Positions 1 through 7,414 of a DNA stretch of 64,000 nt are shown piece by piece. How positions within the stretch are numbered: position 1 is the first letter of the stretch; the number at the start of each line of letters is the position of its first letter. The position numbers were made by a program, and so were the translations under genes. The notes below the pieces were generated by a model. That model saw only the letters and a list, made by a program, of their open reading frames with translations, had not been told where the DNA came from and ran no database searches. Location: positions 1 to 64,000 of the forward strand of contig JAKIUU010000006.1 of NCBI GenBank assembly GCA_021647405.1. Direction: 5' to 3'. Source of the DNA: Flavobacteriaceae bacterium. GTDB taxonomy: Bacteria; Bacteroidota; Bacteroidia; Flavobacteriales; Flavobacteriaceae.

Positions 1-258
1 TCTACAGCAACACCCGTGGGTTCAAAAAATTGTGCAGCCGTACCGGTGCCATCGGCAAAACCAGCTGTTGAACCTGCCAAGGTACTCACCACCCCTGCCG
101 GGGTGATTTTACGAATACGGTGATTAACTCTGTCAGCAACATAAGCAATACCCGAGGCATCTACAGCAACACCTTGTGGAAAAGAAAATTGTGCAGTGGC
201 ACCCGTACCCTCAGCAAAACCAGCTCCAGAGCCTGCCAAGGTGCTTACTACAGTAGTA
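1..258 (-). repeat. NHL array D, first one and a half repeats (cut by window edge)
   Basis: Beginning of a fourth NHL array after a fourth Ig-like half module (about 270-410). One full repeat (GVAVDASGIAYVADRVNHRI) and part of the second are inside the window. Confidence 0.8.
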
Positions 259-3200
259 TGGCTTGTTGTTAAGCTTAACCAACTGGGTAAAGTTGTTGCT
301 GTAAGGGTAACGGCATCGTTATCGGCATCAACAGTTGTAATACTGTAGGTATATGTTTGGTTTTCGTCTATACTGGTAATGGGTGTAGAAGTAAAAGTGG
401 GTGGCGTATTTAAAACTGTAACTGTAATTGTAAAGTTTTGATCTATGGTACCCCCATTGCCATCATCAGCATGTAAAACAACTGGGTAACTTCCTGCTCC
501 TACCGGTGCGGTACCTGTTAAATTATAAGTGGTTGATTGTGTTAATTTTCGTATTCTTCCATCATTATAATCTGCTACATATATTTCTCCTAAACTATTT
601 ATCGCAACTCCTTTAGGAACGCTAAATTTAGCTACAGTACCTATGCCATCTAAATAACCACTGGTGGTTCCTGCCAAGGTTGTAACTACCCCTGATGGAG
701 TGATTTTTCTTATTTTAGAATTATTAGTATCTGCTACATAAATATTCCCTGAACTATCTAATGTGAGGCTAGATGGATTGCTAAAAAGTGCTGCTGTACC
801 TATACCATCTGCATAACCTAGTCCTGCGCCAGCAAAGGTGGTAACCACCCCTGATGGTGTGATTTTACGGATGCGATTGTTGCCAGAATCGGCCACATAA
901 ACAGTGCCCGAAGCATCGACAGCGATACCTGCGGGACTATTAAATTGTGCAGCCGTTCCCGTACCATCTGCAAATCCTGATGTAGATCCTGCCAAAGTTG
1001 TTACCACGCCTGAAGGCGTGATTTTTCTTATGCGATGATTATTTGTATCTGCCACATAAACAGTACCTGACCCATCTACAGCTATTCCAGAAGGAATAAA
1101 AAATTTAGCCGCTGTACCTGTACCATCTGTAGAACCCCAAGCACCTGATCCTGCCAAAGTTGTTACCACACCTGCTGGAGTGATTTTTCTTATTTTACTA
1201 GCGCCTCTATCACACACATAGACATTGCCTGATCCATCTACAGCTACATCGGTAGGATTTACAAACTTTGCGCCTGAACCTGTACCATCTGTACTGCCTG
1301 ATAAACTTGAACCCGCAAGAGTTGTTACTACCCCTGCTGGCGTGATTTTTCTAACTCTATGATTAAAATAATCTGCTACATAAATATTCCCTGAAGCATC
1401 TAATGCTACTCCTGATGATTTATCAAATTGTGCAGCCGTGCCTGTGCCATCTAAAAAAGCCCGCGTACCATCTCCTGCAAAGGTACTTACATTTACAGTT
1501 GAAGTCGCTGTTAAGCTTAACCAACTGGGTAAAGTTGTTGCTGTAAGGGTAACAGCATCGTTATCGGCATCAACAGTTGTAATACTGTAGGTATATGTTT
1601 GGTTTTCGCCTATACTGGTAGTGGGCGTAGAAGTAAACGCAGGAGGATTGTTTACGGCAACAACTGTTGCAAAGTTCCAAGTCGTTGTATCGGCTATACC
1701 GGCATAGGCATTTGACGCCATATCGGTAAAGGCCGTGGCGGGTATTTGGATATAATAATTTTTATTACCTAATAAATCGGCCGGTGGGTTTATCGTTACA
1801 ACAGCATTGCTTATACCCACCACACTTGTTGTCACATCTATGGTTTGCACCGTACTGTTGTCTGCAGCATCTTTAATCAAGATATTGCCCGTCCCTTTTT
1901 GGACGTTTTCATTAAAAGTAAGCACCAAATTACTTCCTATTAGAACACCTGTGGCATTATCGGCCGGTACTAAAGTTGTGAGTAAAGGCGCTGTTATATC
2001 GTTTACCGTAATGGTAAAACTTTGATCTACAGTCCCACCATTGCCATCGTTGGCGTTGAGCACCACATTGTGGGTGCCTGCTTTTCCAGTGGTATCACCG
2101 GTTAACACTTTATTTTGTATTATTTTACGGATGCGGCTGTTAAGTTGATCGCTTACATAAATAGCGTCTGAACCATCTACAACGATTCCTGCGGGACCAT
2201 TAAATTGTGCGGCAGTACTGGTACCATCGGCAAAACCAGCTGTTGAGCCTGCCAAGGTTGTAACCACCCCTGCCGGCGTGATTTTACGGATGCGATTGTT
2301 CAAGAAATCGGCAACATAAATAGTGCCCGCCCCATCTACGGCGATTCCTGCGGGAATATTAAATTGTGCGGCCGTACCCGTACCATCGGAAAAACCAGCT
2401 GTACCGGAGCCTGCCAAAGTGCTTACCACACCTGCCAGTGTGATTTTACGGATGCGATTGTTCGATAAATCGGCCACATAAACAAGCCCCGAAGCATCTA
2501 CAGCGATTCCTATGGGTTGATTAAATTGTGCGGCAGTACCCGTAGCATCGGCAAAACCCGCTGTACCTGAACCCGCCAAGGTAGTAACCACACCTGCCGG
2601 CGTGATTTTACGAATACGGTTGTTAGTTTGATCGGCCACATAAACAATACCCGAAGCATCTACAGCGATTCCTGCGGGATGATTAAATTGTGCGGCAGTA
2701 CCCGTACCATCAGCAAAACCAGCTATACCTGAACCCGCCAAGGTGGTAACCACACCTGCCGGCGTGATTTTACGAATGCGGTTATTATTTTGATCGGCCA
2801 CATAAATAATACCCGCCCCATCTACAGCGATTCCTACGGGATGATTAAATTGTGCCGCAGTACCCGTAGCATCGGCAAAACCCGCTGTACCTGAACCCGC
2901 CAAGGTGGTGACCACCCCTGCCGGGGTAATTTTACGGATACGGTTGTTAGTTTGATCTGCTACATAAATAATGCCTGAACCTTCTACGGCAACACCAAAG
3001 GGGCTATTAAATTGTGCAGCCGTACCAGTACCATCAGCAAAACCAGCTGTACCAGAACCCGCCAAGGTGTTTACTGTAGTACTTACTACTGTTAAACTTA
3101 ACCAACTGGGTAAGGTGGGGGCTGTTAAAGTAACAGCATTCCCATCGGCATCATGGGTTGTAATATTATAAGTATATGTTTGATTTTCGTCTATACTGGT

Positions 3201-4886
3201 AATGGGGGTAGAAGTAAAGCTTGGTGGGGTGTTAACACCTGCTGTTGCAAAGTTCCAAGTGGTCATATCGGCTATACCGGCATAGGCATTTGAGCTTATA
3301 TCAGTAAAAGCTGTATTGGGTATTTGGATATAGTAGTTTTTATTACTTGATAAATCAACAGGTGGATTTATGGTTACAACTGCACTGCTTATACTTACAG
3401 CACTTGTAGTCACATCAATGGTTTGCACCGTACTGTTGTCTGCAGCATCTTTTATCAAGATATTTCCTGTCCCTTTTTGCACATTTTCACTAAACGTAAG
3501 CACCAAATCACTTGCTATCAGAACACCTGTAGCATTGTCGGCCGGTACCAAAGTTGTTACTGTAGGCGGTATATCATTTATTGTGATTGTGAAATTTTGA
3601 TCTACAGTACCGCCATTGCCATCATCGGCATGTAAAACTACTGGATAAGCACCTGGTGCCACATTAGCCACCCCAGATAATGTATAAGTCGTTAATTGGG
3701 TGATTTTACGAATGCGCTGGTTAGCGCCATCTGCCACATAAACAGTACCCGAGGCGTCTACGGTGACACCTTTGCAATTATTAAATTGTGCAACAGTACC
3801 TGTACCGTCTGTAAAACCAGCTATATGTGTCCCCGCCAAGGTGGTAACCACACCTGCCGGGGTAATTTTACGGATACTGGGACCAGCAGCCACGTAAACA
3901 TTACCAGAGACATCGACATCTATCCCTCTGGGGTGATCAAATTCTGCAGCCGTACCCGTACCATCGGTAAAATGGGCTACACCTGAACCCGCCAAGGTGG
4001 TAACCACACCTGCCGGGGTAATTTTACGGATACGGTTGTTATTTTGATCGCTTACATAAACATTGCCAGAACCATCTACGGCGATTCCTGAGGGAGTATC
4101 AAATTGTGCCGCCGTACCCGTACCATCGGCATAGCCGGCTGTACCTGAACCCGCCAAGGTGGTGACCACACCTGCCGGCGTGATTTTACGGATACTGTGG
4201 TTATTTTGATCGGAAACGTAAACAGTGCCCGAGGCATCTACCGCAACTTTTATAGGACCAGCAAATAGTGCTGCTGTACCCGTACCATCGGCAAAACCGA
4301 ATGTTGAACCCGCCATGGTGGTGACCACCCCTGAAGGCGTGATTTTACGGATGCGATTGTTCCATATATCAGCCACATAAACAGTGCCCGAAGCATCTAA
4401 ATCAACACCCTCAAGATGATTAAATTGTGCCGCAGTACCCGTACCATCGGCAAAACCCGCTGTACCAGAACCCGCCAAGGTGGTGACCACACCTGCCGGC
4501 GTGATTTTACGAACGCGGTGGTTAAAAGTAGCTGCTACATAAACATTGCCCGAAGCATCTACACCTACACCCCGAGGATAATTAAATTGTGCAGCCGTAC
4601 CTGTACCATCGGCAAAACCCGCTGTACCTGATCCTGCCAAGGTACTTACAATAGTACTTGTAGTACTTGTTAAGCTTAACCAACTGGGTAAGGTGGAGGC
4701 TGTAAGGGCAACGGCGTTACCATCAGCGTCATTGGTTGTAATACTGTAAGTATAAGTGGCGTTTTGGTCTATACTGGTAATGGGTGTAGAAGTAAACGTG
4801 GGTGGGGTGTTTTGCGCATAAACACCTTTTACAAAGAACAGTACAAAAGCAAGACTTGTAAAAATTTTTAAGACCGAATTTTTCAT
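1..4886 (-). CDS. Giant secreted NHL-repeat / Ig-like modular protein (3' end off the window)
   Basis: Open frame of 1628 codons from the ATG at 4884-4886 to the left edge, with no stop, so the C-terminus is missing. The start is followed by a clear signal peptide (MKNSVLKIF, hydrophobic core, cut near VYA-Q). The body repeats one supermodule: an Ig/cadherin-like half starting NTPPTFTSTPITS and ending LPSWLSLT; six NHL repeats of about 54 residues (consensus VDASGNVYVADxNNNRIRKI); the other Ig half (TLSG...DDGNGGTVDQNFTI); then, in units one and two, a Big_5/SbsA-like domain (VPADNATGV...LTFSENV). A fourth unit is cut by the edge. It is probably exported and displayed on the cell surface, with binding or adhesion as an inferred role; a T9SS tail may lie beyond the edge but cannot be seen. 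NHL and Ig assignments are from motif reading. Function is otherwise unknown. Confidence 0.9.
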   Translation of the reverse strand, partial: MKNSVLKIFTSLAFVLFFVKGVYAQNTPPTFTSTPITSIDQNATYTYSITTNDADGNAVALTASTLPSWLSLTSTTSTIVSTLAGSGTAGFADGTGTAAQFNYPRGVGVDASGNVYVAATFNHRVRKITPAGVVTTLAGSGTAGFADGTGTAAQFNHLEGVDLDASGTVYVADIWNNRIRKITPSGVVTTMAGSTFGFADGTGTAALFAGPIKVAVDASGTVYVSDQNNHSIRKITPAGVVTTLAGSGTAGYADGTGTAAQFDTPSGIAVDGSGNVYVSDQNNNRIRKITPAGVVTTLAGSGVAHFTDGTGTAAEFDHPRGIDVDVSGNVYVAAGPSIRKITPAGVVTTLAGTHIAGFTDGTGTVAQFNNCKGVTVDASGTVYVADGANQRIRKITQLTTYTLSGVANVAPGAYPVVLHADDGNGGTVDQNFTITINDIPPTVTTLVPADNATGVLIASDLVLTFSENVQKGTGNILIKDAADNSTVQTIDVTTSAVSISSAVVTINPPVDLSSNKNYYIQIPNTAFTDISSNAYAGIADMTTWNFATAGVNTPPSFTSTPITSIDENQTYTYNITTHDADGNAVTLTAPTLPSWLSLTVVSTTVNTLAGSGTAGFADGTGTAAQFNSPFGVAVEGSGIIYVADQTNNRIRKITPAGVVTTLAGSGTAGFADATGTAAQFNHPVGIAVDGAGIIYVADQNNNRIRKITPAGVVTTLAGSGIAGFADGTGTAAQFNHPAGIAVDASGIVYVADQTNNRIRKITPAGVVTTLAGSGTAGFADATGTAAQFNQPIGIAVDASGLVYVADLSNNRIRKITLAGVVSTLAGSGTAGFSDGTGTAAQFNIPAGIAVDGAGTIYVADFLNNRIRKITPAGVVTTLAGSTAGFADGTSTAAQFNGPAGIVVDGSDAIYVSDQLNSRIRKIIQNKVLTGDTTGKAGTHNVVLNANDGNGGTVDQSFTITVNDITAPLLTTLVPADNATGVLIGSNLVLTFNENVQKGTGNILIKDAADNSTVQTIDVTTSVVGISNAVVTINPPADLLGNKNYYIQIPATAFTDMASNAYAGIADTTTWNFATVVAVNNPPAFTSTPTTSIGENQTYTYSITTVDADNDAVTLTATTLPSWLSLTATSTVNVSTFAGDGTRAFLDGTGTAAQFDKSSGVALDASGNIYVADYFNHRVRKITPAGVVTTLAGSSLSGSTDGTGSGAKFVNPTDVAVDGSGNVYVCDRGASKIRKITPAGVVTTLAGSGAWGSTDGTGTAAKFFIPSGIAVDGSGTVYVADTNNHRIRKITPSGVVTTLAGSTSGFADGTGTAAQFNSPAGIAVDASGTVYVADSGNNRIRKITPSGVVTTFAGAGLGYADGIGTAALFSNPSSLTLDSSGNIYVADTNNSKIRKITPSGVVTTLAGTTSGYLDGIGTVAKFSVPKGVAINSLGEIYVADYNDGRIRKLTQSTTYNLTGTAPVGAGSYPVVLHADDGNGGTIDQNFTITVTVLNTPPTFTSTPITSIDENQTYTYSITTVDADNDAVTLTATTLPSWLSLTTSHTTVVSTLAGSGAGFAEGTGATAQFSFPQGVAVDASGIAYVADRVNHRIRKITPAGVVSTLAGSTAGFADGTGTAAQFFEPTGVAV
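543..1500 (-). repeat. NHL array C, six repeats
   Basis: Third set of six NHL repeats in the giant gene. It is more diverged than arrays A and B (for example VCDRGASKIRKI and LTLDSSGNIYVAD), and its codon-level differences are scattered, so it looks older or less homogenised. Confidence 0.85.
1665..2000 (-). repeat. Big_5 / SbsA-like Ig domain, copy 2
   Basis: Near duplicate of the domain at 3240-3575, in the same relative position of the second supermodule (after the NHL array and the closing Ig half). It differs by scattered substitutions such as FNENV for FSENV. Confidence 0.75.
2125..3085 (-). repeat. NHL array B, six repeats
   Basis: Second set of six NHL repeats in the giant gene. This is the most homogeneous array: four of the six share the core GIAVD.(A/G)(S/A)G almost unchanged and the DNA between repeats is nearly identical at a 162-bp period (for example 2659 and 2821 start the same string). 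That suggests recent tandem amplification or gene conversion. Confidence 0.85.
3240..3575 (-). repeat. Big_5 / SbsA-like Ig domain, copy 1
   Basis: Roughly 110 residues with the Big_5 hallmarks VPADNATGV near the start, LTFSENVQKGTGNI in the middle and a KNYYIQIP strand before the end. A second copy at 1665-2000 is about 85 percent identical by eye. No copy follows NHL array C, where the next Ig-like module starts directly. Confidence 0.75.
3697..4660 (-). repeat. NHL array A, six repeats
   Basis: Six consecutive repeats of about 162 bp (54 residues) within the giant gene. Each has a G-F-A-D-G-T-G-T-A-A-Q-F block, a GVAVDASGNVYVAD core and an N-x-R-I-R-K-I-T-P-A-G-V-V-T-T-L-A-G-S joint. The fifth repeat is short by a few residues in the core (VAAGPSIRKI). 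Six NHL repeats are the number for one closed six-bladed propeller. Confidence 0.85.
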
Positions 4887-4962
4887 GATTTATGTATTTA
4901 ATTTTTTGTTTAATTGTTTAACTATTTAACAAATCTGGCGGCGGTTAGTTAGAGCCATTTGC

Positions 4963-4970
4963 CAAATGTA
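4963..4970 (-). promoter_or_regulatory. Putative -7 box of the giant gene
   Basis: On the minus strand this reads TACATTTG, an exact TAnnTTTG match, 77 bp upstream of the start codon. No TTG -33 element lies at the usual distance, which would fit an activator-dependent promoter. Confidence 0.5.
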
Positions 4971-4994
4971 TCTTTTTTAAATTCTTATAATATT

Positions 4995-5023
4995 AATGGT
5001 GTATATTTTTCACGAATGGTGTA
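4995..5023 (-). promoter_or_regulatory. 9-bp direct repeat, candidate LytTR operator
   Basis: The 9-mer AATGGTGTA (plus strand) occurs at 4995-5003 and 5015-5023, exactly 20 bp start to start. Paired 9-bp direct repeats about two helical turns apart are the known geometry of LytTR-type sites (AgrA, AlgR). The pair sits about -38 to -66 relative to the start site expected from the -7 box at 4963-4970, and beside a LytTR gene. The assignment is inferred; the base sequence is not a textbook LytTR consensus. Confidence 0.5.
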
Positions 5024-5028
5024 AATAT

Positions 5029-5043
5029 TGCACAAAATGTGCA
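5029..5043. promoter_or_regulatory. 15-bp perfect palindrome between the LytTR gene and the giant gene
   Basis: TGCACA-AAA-TGTGCA lies just after the LytTR stop codon and just upstream of the direct repeats. It could be a further operator or the stem of a weak terminator; there is no T-run on the minus strand to support the latter. Confidence 0.35.
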
Positions 5044-5048
5044 GATTG

Positions 5049-5897
5049 TCATTGTTGTTCTAGTAAGTATTTTATGTGTTTGTAGTTTTTTCTGGCAATT
5101 GGAATACATTGATTATCATAGCTCAATACAGCAAAAGCCTTTCTTGAATTGCCTTCTATTTTAAGTAGCATTTTAAGATTTATTATATAAGATCTGTGAC
5201 ACTTAAAAAAATAATCATACCTATCAAATAATTTTGAGACTGTTCGCATATCACTTCTAATTATTTTAATGTGTATTTTCTCGTCACCATTATCATCATC
5301 AGATTTTAAAAATATTTTTGTATAATGTCCAATAGACTTGACGTAAATTATATTTTGTAAATTGGCATTTACAAACTCGTTTTTGTTCTTCCCTTCAAAA
5401 ACGATTTCGCCTTCGGGTTTAATTATCGTGTGTAATTTTATATTATTTATATACGCCAGAACTATGTGTGTAAAAAAGCCCCCTATTAATACATATAAAA
5501 CACAGTTTATCAAAACAGAAATCATACTACCTGAAATAGCATATTTATAAAGATATCTTACTGAAAAGTATGCATATAGCATAAATACTATTGTTTCTAA
5601 TAAAAACAATTTCGAATGAAGTATTAAATTCTTTTTATTATTCCAGTGCTCAACATTAATTTTTTTGTTATAAAATAAATGAAATATCAAACTGATTAAA
5701 CTAAATATAAACGCTGTTGAAAAGGCCACTTGTACCCGCGGCATTAACGATAAATCATGCGTAATGTAGGGCTGCAAAATAACTATAAATAAAAACACAA
5801 ATATGAATTTATTTACTTGCTCTTGTACTATATCAACCTTGTTGGTGCTAACGTAACACGATTTTCTTAAATATTTTTCGATAGCTTGATTTTTCAA
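5049..5897 (-). CDS. Membrane-anchored LytTR-family transcriptional regulator
   Basis: 282 residues. The first 30 are polar; four hydrophobic segments follow at about 30-45, 55-75, 93-115 and 125-150; then a LytTR DNA-binding domain from about 185 to the end, with the family's IYVKSIGHYTKIF start, the RTVSKLF helix region and the FFKCHRSYIIN motif. There is no response-regulator receiver domain, so the signal must come through the membrane part or a partner. The frame has no ATG; a TTG at 5897 is used here and a stop lies in frame not far upstream. It is the nearest upstream gene of the giant NHL/Ig gene, same strand, 162 bp away, with a LytTR-like direct repeat between them. Control of that gene is inferred. 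Confidence 0.85.
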   Translation of the reverse strand: MKNQAIEKYLRKSCYVSTNKVDIVQEQVNKFIFVFLFIVILQPYITHDLSLMPRVQVAFSTAFIFSLISLIFHLFYNKKINVEHWNNKKNLILHSKLFLLETIVFMLYAYFSVRYLYKYAISGSMISVLINCVLYVLIGGFFTHIVLAYINNIKLHTIIKPEGEIVFEGKNKNEFVNANLQNIIYVKSIGHYTKIFLKSDDDNGDEKIHIKIIRSDMRTVSKLFDRYDYFFKCHRSYIINLKMLLKIEGNSRKAFAVLSYDNQCIPIARKNYKHIKYLLEQQ

Positions 5898-6061
5898 AAT
5901 ATTAAAATAAAATACAATCTTACGATAATTTGACTGGTATTTTACTTAAAATGTTCTGAATAGGTTCTATGTTGTTCTGAAAACAATATTTATATGAAAT
6001 AGGAACCTATTTCTTGGTTTGCAATACAATAAAAAGTGCGACTCTTTATTTATAAAAGGAA

Positions 6062-6356
6062 GGATTACCTTCGGTTTTCCTTTGAGCTCCGTAGTCTAAT
6101 TTAAAAGCAACAAATCTGTCGATTTGTAAATAAAAGCAGGATTAACTGTGTTGATCCTTTGAGCTCCGTAGTCTAATTTAAAAGCTACAAATCTATCGAT
6201 TTGCCCTTTCTTTATTTATACGGCGCTTTGAGAAATAAAACAGGATTAACTGCGTTGATCCTTTGAGCTCCGTACCGTGCCCGAGGCAGGCGGGGTCTAA
6301 TTTAAAAGCTACAAATCTATCGATTTGCCCTTTCTTTATTTATACGGCGCTTTGAG
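6062..6356. repeat. Three-copy intergenic repeat in the 5898-6421 spacer
   Basis: Copies at 6062-6126, 6137-6231 and 6241-6356 share an imperfect hairpin (GGATTAAC...GTTGATCC in copies 2 and 3), the string TTTGAGCTCCGTA, GTCTAATTTAAAAGC and an inverted repeat CAAATC...GATTTG. Copies 2 and 3 continue with the same CCCTTTCTTTATTTATACGG tail. Copy 3 carries an extra 20 bp at 6275-6294. The rest of the spacer (5898-6061) is AT-rich and shows nothing else recognisable, apart from whatever drives the LytTR gene. Confidence 0.8.
6275..6294. repeat. 20-bp G+C-rich insert, copy 1
   Basis: CCGTGCCCGAGGCAGGCGGG interrupts the third copy of the spacer repeat between CCGTA and GTCTAA, which are adjacent in the other two copies. 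A 17/20 identical sequence interrupts an unrelated repeat at 28228-28247. Confidence 0.7.
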
Positions 6357-6384
6357 AACAAGTTCTCTGCTTGTATAAATAAAG

Positions 6385-6410
6385 AAAGCTTGCCATAATT
6401 GGCAAGCTTT
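6385..6410 (-). terminator. Intrinsic terminator of the tRNA-Arg transcript
   Basis: Perfect 10-bp stem (AAAGCTTGCC / GGCAAGCTTT) with a 6-nt loop, 11 bp beyond the tRNA 3' end on the minus strand and followed there by CTTTATTTAT. Confidence 0.75.
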
Positions 6411-6421
6411 TCATTCTTAAG

Positions 6422-6495
6422 TGACCCCGGCAGGATTCAAACCTGCAACCCTCAGAGCCGAAATCTGATGCGCTATTCAGTTGCGCCACGGGGCC
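6422..6495 (-). tRNA. tRNA-Arg (anticodon TCG)
   Basis: 74 nt that fold into a full cloverleaf: acceptor GGCCCCG/CGGGGTC (one G-T pair), D stem GCGC/GCGC, anticodon stem TCAGA/TCTGA around the loop TTTCGGC, giving anticodon TCG (reads CGA and probably other CGN codons), and T stem GCAGG/CCTGC with loop TTTGAAT. CCA is not encoded. The GIY-YIG gene ends 4 bp upstream on the same strand. Confidence 0.95.
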
Positions 6496-6499
6496 AATT

Positions 6500-6745
6500 T
6501 TACTGCGAATTTAATAAAGTTTTTATATAATCTCTACCTATCCCAGTCTTTAAAAACTTTTCTCTATTTCTTGCTTCAATACGAGTATTATATGATTCTG
6601 AATATACAATTCTCCAAGGTATGTAAGGTTTAGTAGATTTATTCTGTTTCAAATTATGTTGTCTAATTCTTCTTTGTAAATTATTTGTCATTCCAGTATA
6701 TGTCCTTTCAAATTTTTCACTATAAAGTACATATACTATAAACAT
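6500..6745 (-). CDS. Small GIY-YIG nuclease domain protein
   Basis: 81 residues, essentially a bare GIY-YIG domain: FIVYVLYS as the first strand (variant of GIY), TYTGMTNNLQRRIRQHN (variant YIG followed by the conserved R and H), and the helix with the catalytic Glu in IEARNREKFLKTG. The family (single-domain GIY-YIG proteins similar to UPF0213) contains structure-specific or homing-type endonucleases; no target can be assigned. The stop codon is 4 bp from the 5' end of tRNA-Arg, and a sequence resembling a broken copy of the same tRNA lies just upstream, so this gene may have arrived by insertion at the tRNA. Confidence 0.85.
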   Translation of the reverse strand: MFIVYVLYSEKFERTYTGMTNNLQRRIRQHNLKQNKSTKPYIPWRIVYSESYNTRIEARNREKFLKTGIGRDYIKTLLNSQ

Positions 6746-6754
6746 CCTTATATT

Positions 6755-6858
6755 TTTACTAAAACTTAAACCTACCTCTTTCAGGCTGGTCTGGTCTGCT
6801 ATTCAGCCTGACTGCCTTTGGCAGTTTTCGCCCCGCCTCGGCGGGCAAGCACGAGGCC
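6755..6858 (-). pseudogene. Degenerate tRNA-like remnant with palindromic insert
   Basis: Minus strand 6858-6850 reads GGCCTCGTG (intact tRNA: GGCCCCGTG) and 6806-6798 reads CTGAATAGC (identical to the tRNA). Between them 43 nt replace 6 nt of the tRNA; the insert holds two palindromes, CTGCC-TTT-GGCAG and CCCGCC-TC-GGCGGG. Further on, GTAGGTTTAAGTTTTAG resembles the T arm. The plus-strand flank GCCAATTTT is also shared with the intact gene. It looks like a decayed second copy of tRNA-Arg upstream of the GIY-YIG gene. Confidence 0.4.
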
Positions 6859-6871
6859 AATTTTGTATTTA

Positions 6872-7318
6872 TTAACTCAAAAGTTGTTTTACAACAGTAG
6901 AAATGGTTTTACCATCGGCTTTTCCTGCTAATTGTTTGTTTGCCATACCCATAACTTTACCCATATCTTTCATACCAGCAGCTTCTGTTTGGGCAATAAT
7001 GTCTTTTATTATTTTTTCAAGGGCTTCTGCACTCATTTGCTCGGGTAAAAATTGCGCAATAACTTTAGCCTGTGCCAATTCGGGTTCGGCCAAATCAGAG
7101 CGGTTTTGATCGGTATAAAGCGCTGCACTGTCTTTACGCTGTTTAACCAGTTTTTGCAATATTTTTAATTCTTCTGCTTCACTTATAGCAATTTCAGAAC
7201 CACTTGTTTGCGCCAACAACAAAGCCGACTTAATAGCTCTTAAAGCTTCTAAAGCTACCTTATCTTTAGATTTCATAGCTTCTTTTAAAGCTGTCATTAC
7301 ATCTGATTGTAAACTCAT
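6872..7318 (-). CDS. yqeY: GatB/YqeY domain protein
   Basis: 148 residues, full length for the YqeY family. The N-terminal helical bundle begins MSLQSDVMTALKEAMKSKDK and the second, GatB-tail-like domain ends with MGMANKQLAGKADGKTI. The domain is related to the tRNA-binding tail of the GatB amidotransferase subunit; YqeY itself has no settled function, and a tRNA-linked role is only suggested by the domain. It lies 219 bp downstream of ftsZ, after three hairpins, and has its own TATATTTG -7 box, so it is probably transcribed separately from the division cluster. Confidence 0.9.
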   Translation of the reverse strand: MSLQSDVMTALKEAMKSKDKVALEALRAIKSALLLAQTSGSEIAISEAEELKILQKLVKQRKDSAALYTDQNRSDLAEPELAQAKVIAQFLPEQMSAEALEKIIKDIIAQTEAAGMKDMGKVMGMANKQLAGKADGKTISTVVKQLLS

Positions 7319-7339
7319 ACTTTCTAAATTTTATGCGTA

Positions 7340-7347
7340 CAAATATA
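7340..7347 (-). promoter_or_regulatory. Putative -7 box for yqeY
   Basis: Minus strand TATATTTG, an exact TAnnTTTG match 22 bp upstream of the yqeY start codon. No clear TTG at -33. Confidence 0.5.
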
Positions 7348-7367
7348 CTTATAAAAAAAGATTAAAC

Positions 7368-7386
7368 CTCAGGGTAAAATCCTGAG
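7368..7386. repeat. Hairpin 1 of the ftsZ-yqeY spacer
   Basis: CTCAGG / CCTGAG stem with a 7-nt AT-rich loop, upstream of the yqeY -7 box. Confidence 0.5.
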
Positions 7387-7414
7387 CCCAATATAAAGAA
7401 CCGACCCAAAAGTT

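Noticed and set aside
1807..4631. Plus-strand open frames within the giant gene (for example 1807-2025, 3370-3600, 3696-3986, 4416-4631)
   Set aside because: They are antisense readings of the repeats; pairs of them look alike only because the Big_5 and NHL copies are near identical. The minus frame has a signal peptide and recognisable domains.
1..4660. Periodic repeats at 162 bp as a possible CRISPR or satellite array
   Set aside because: The period keeps the reading frame, there are no unique spacers, and the translation gives NHL repeats.
5049..5897. LytTR protein as a classical two-component response regulator
   Set aside because: No receiver domain with a phosphorylatable Asp; the N-terminal half is four membrane segments.
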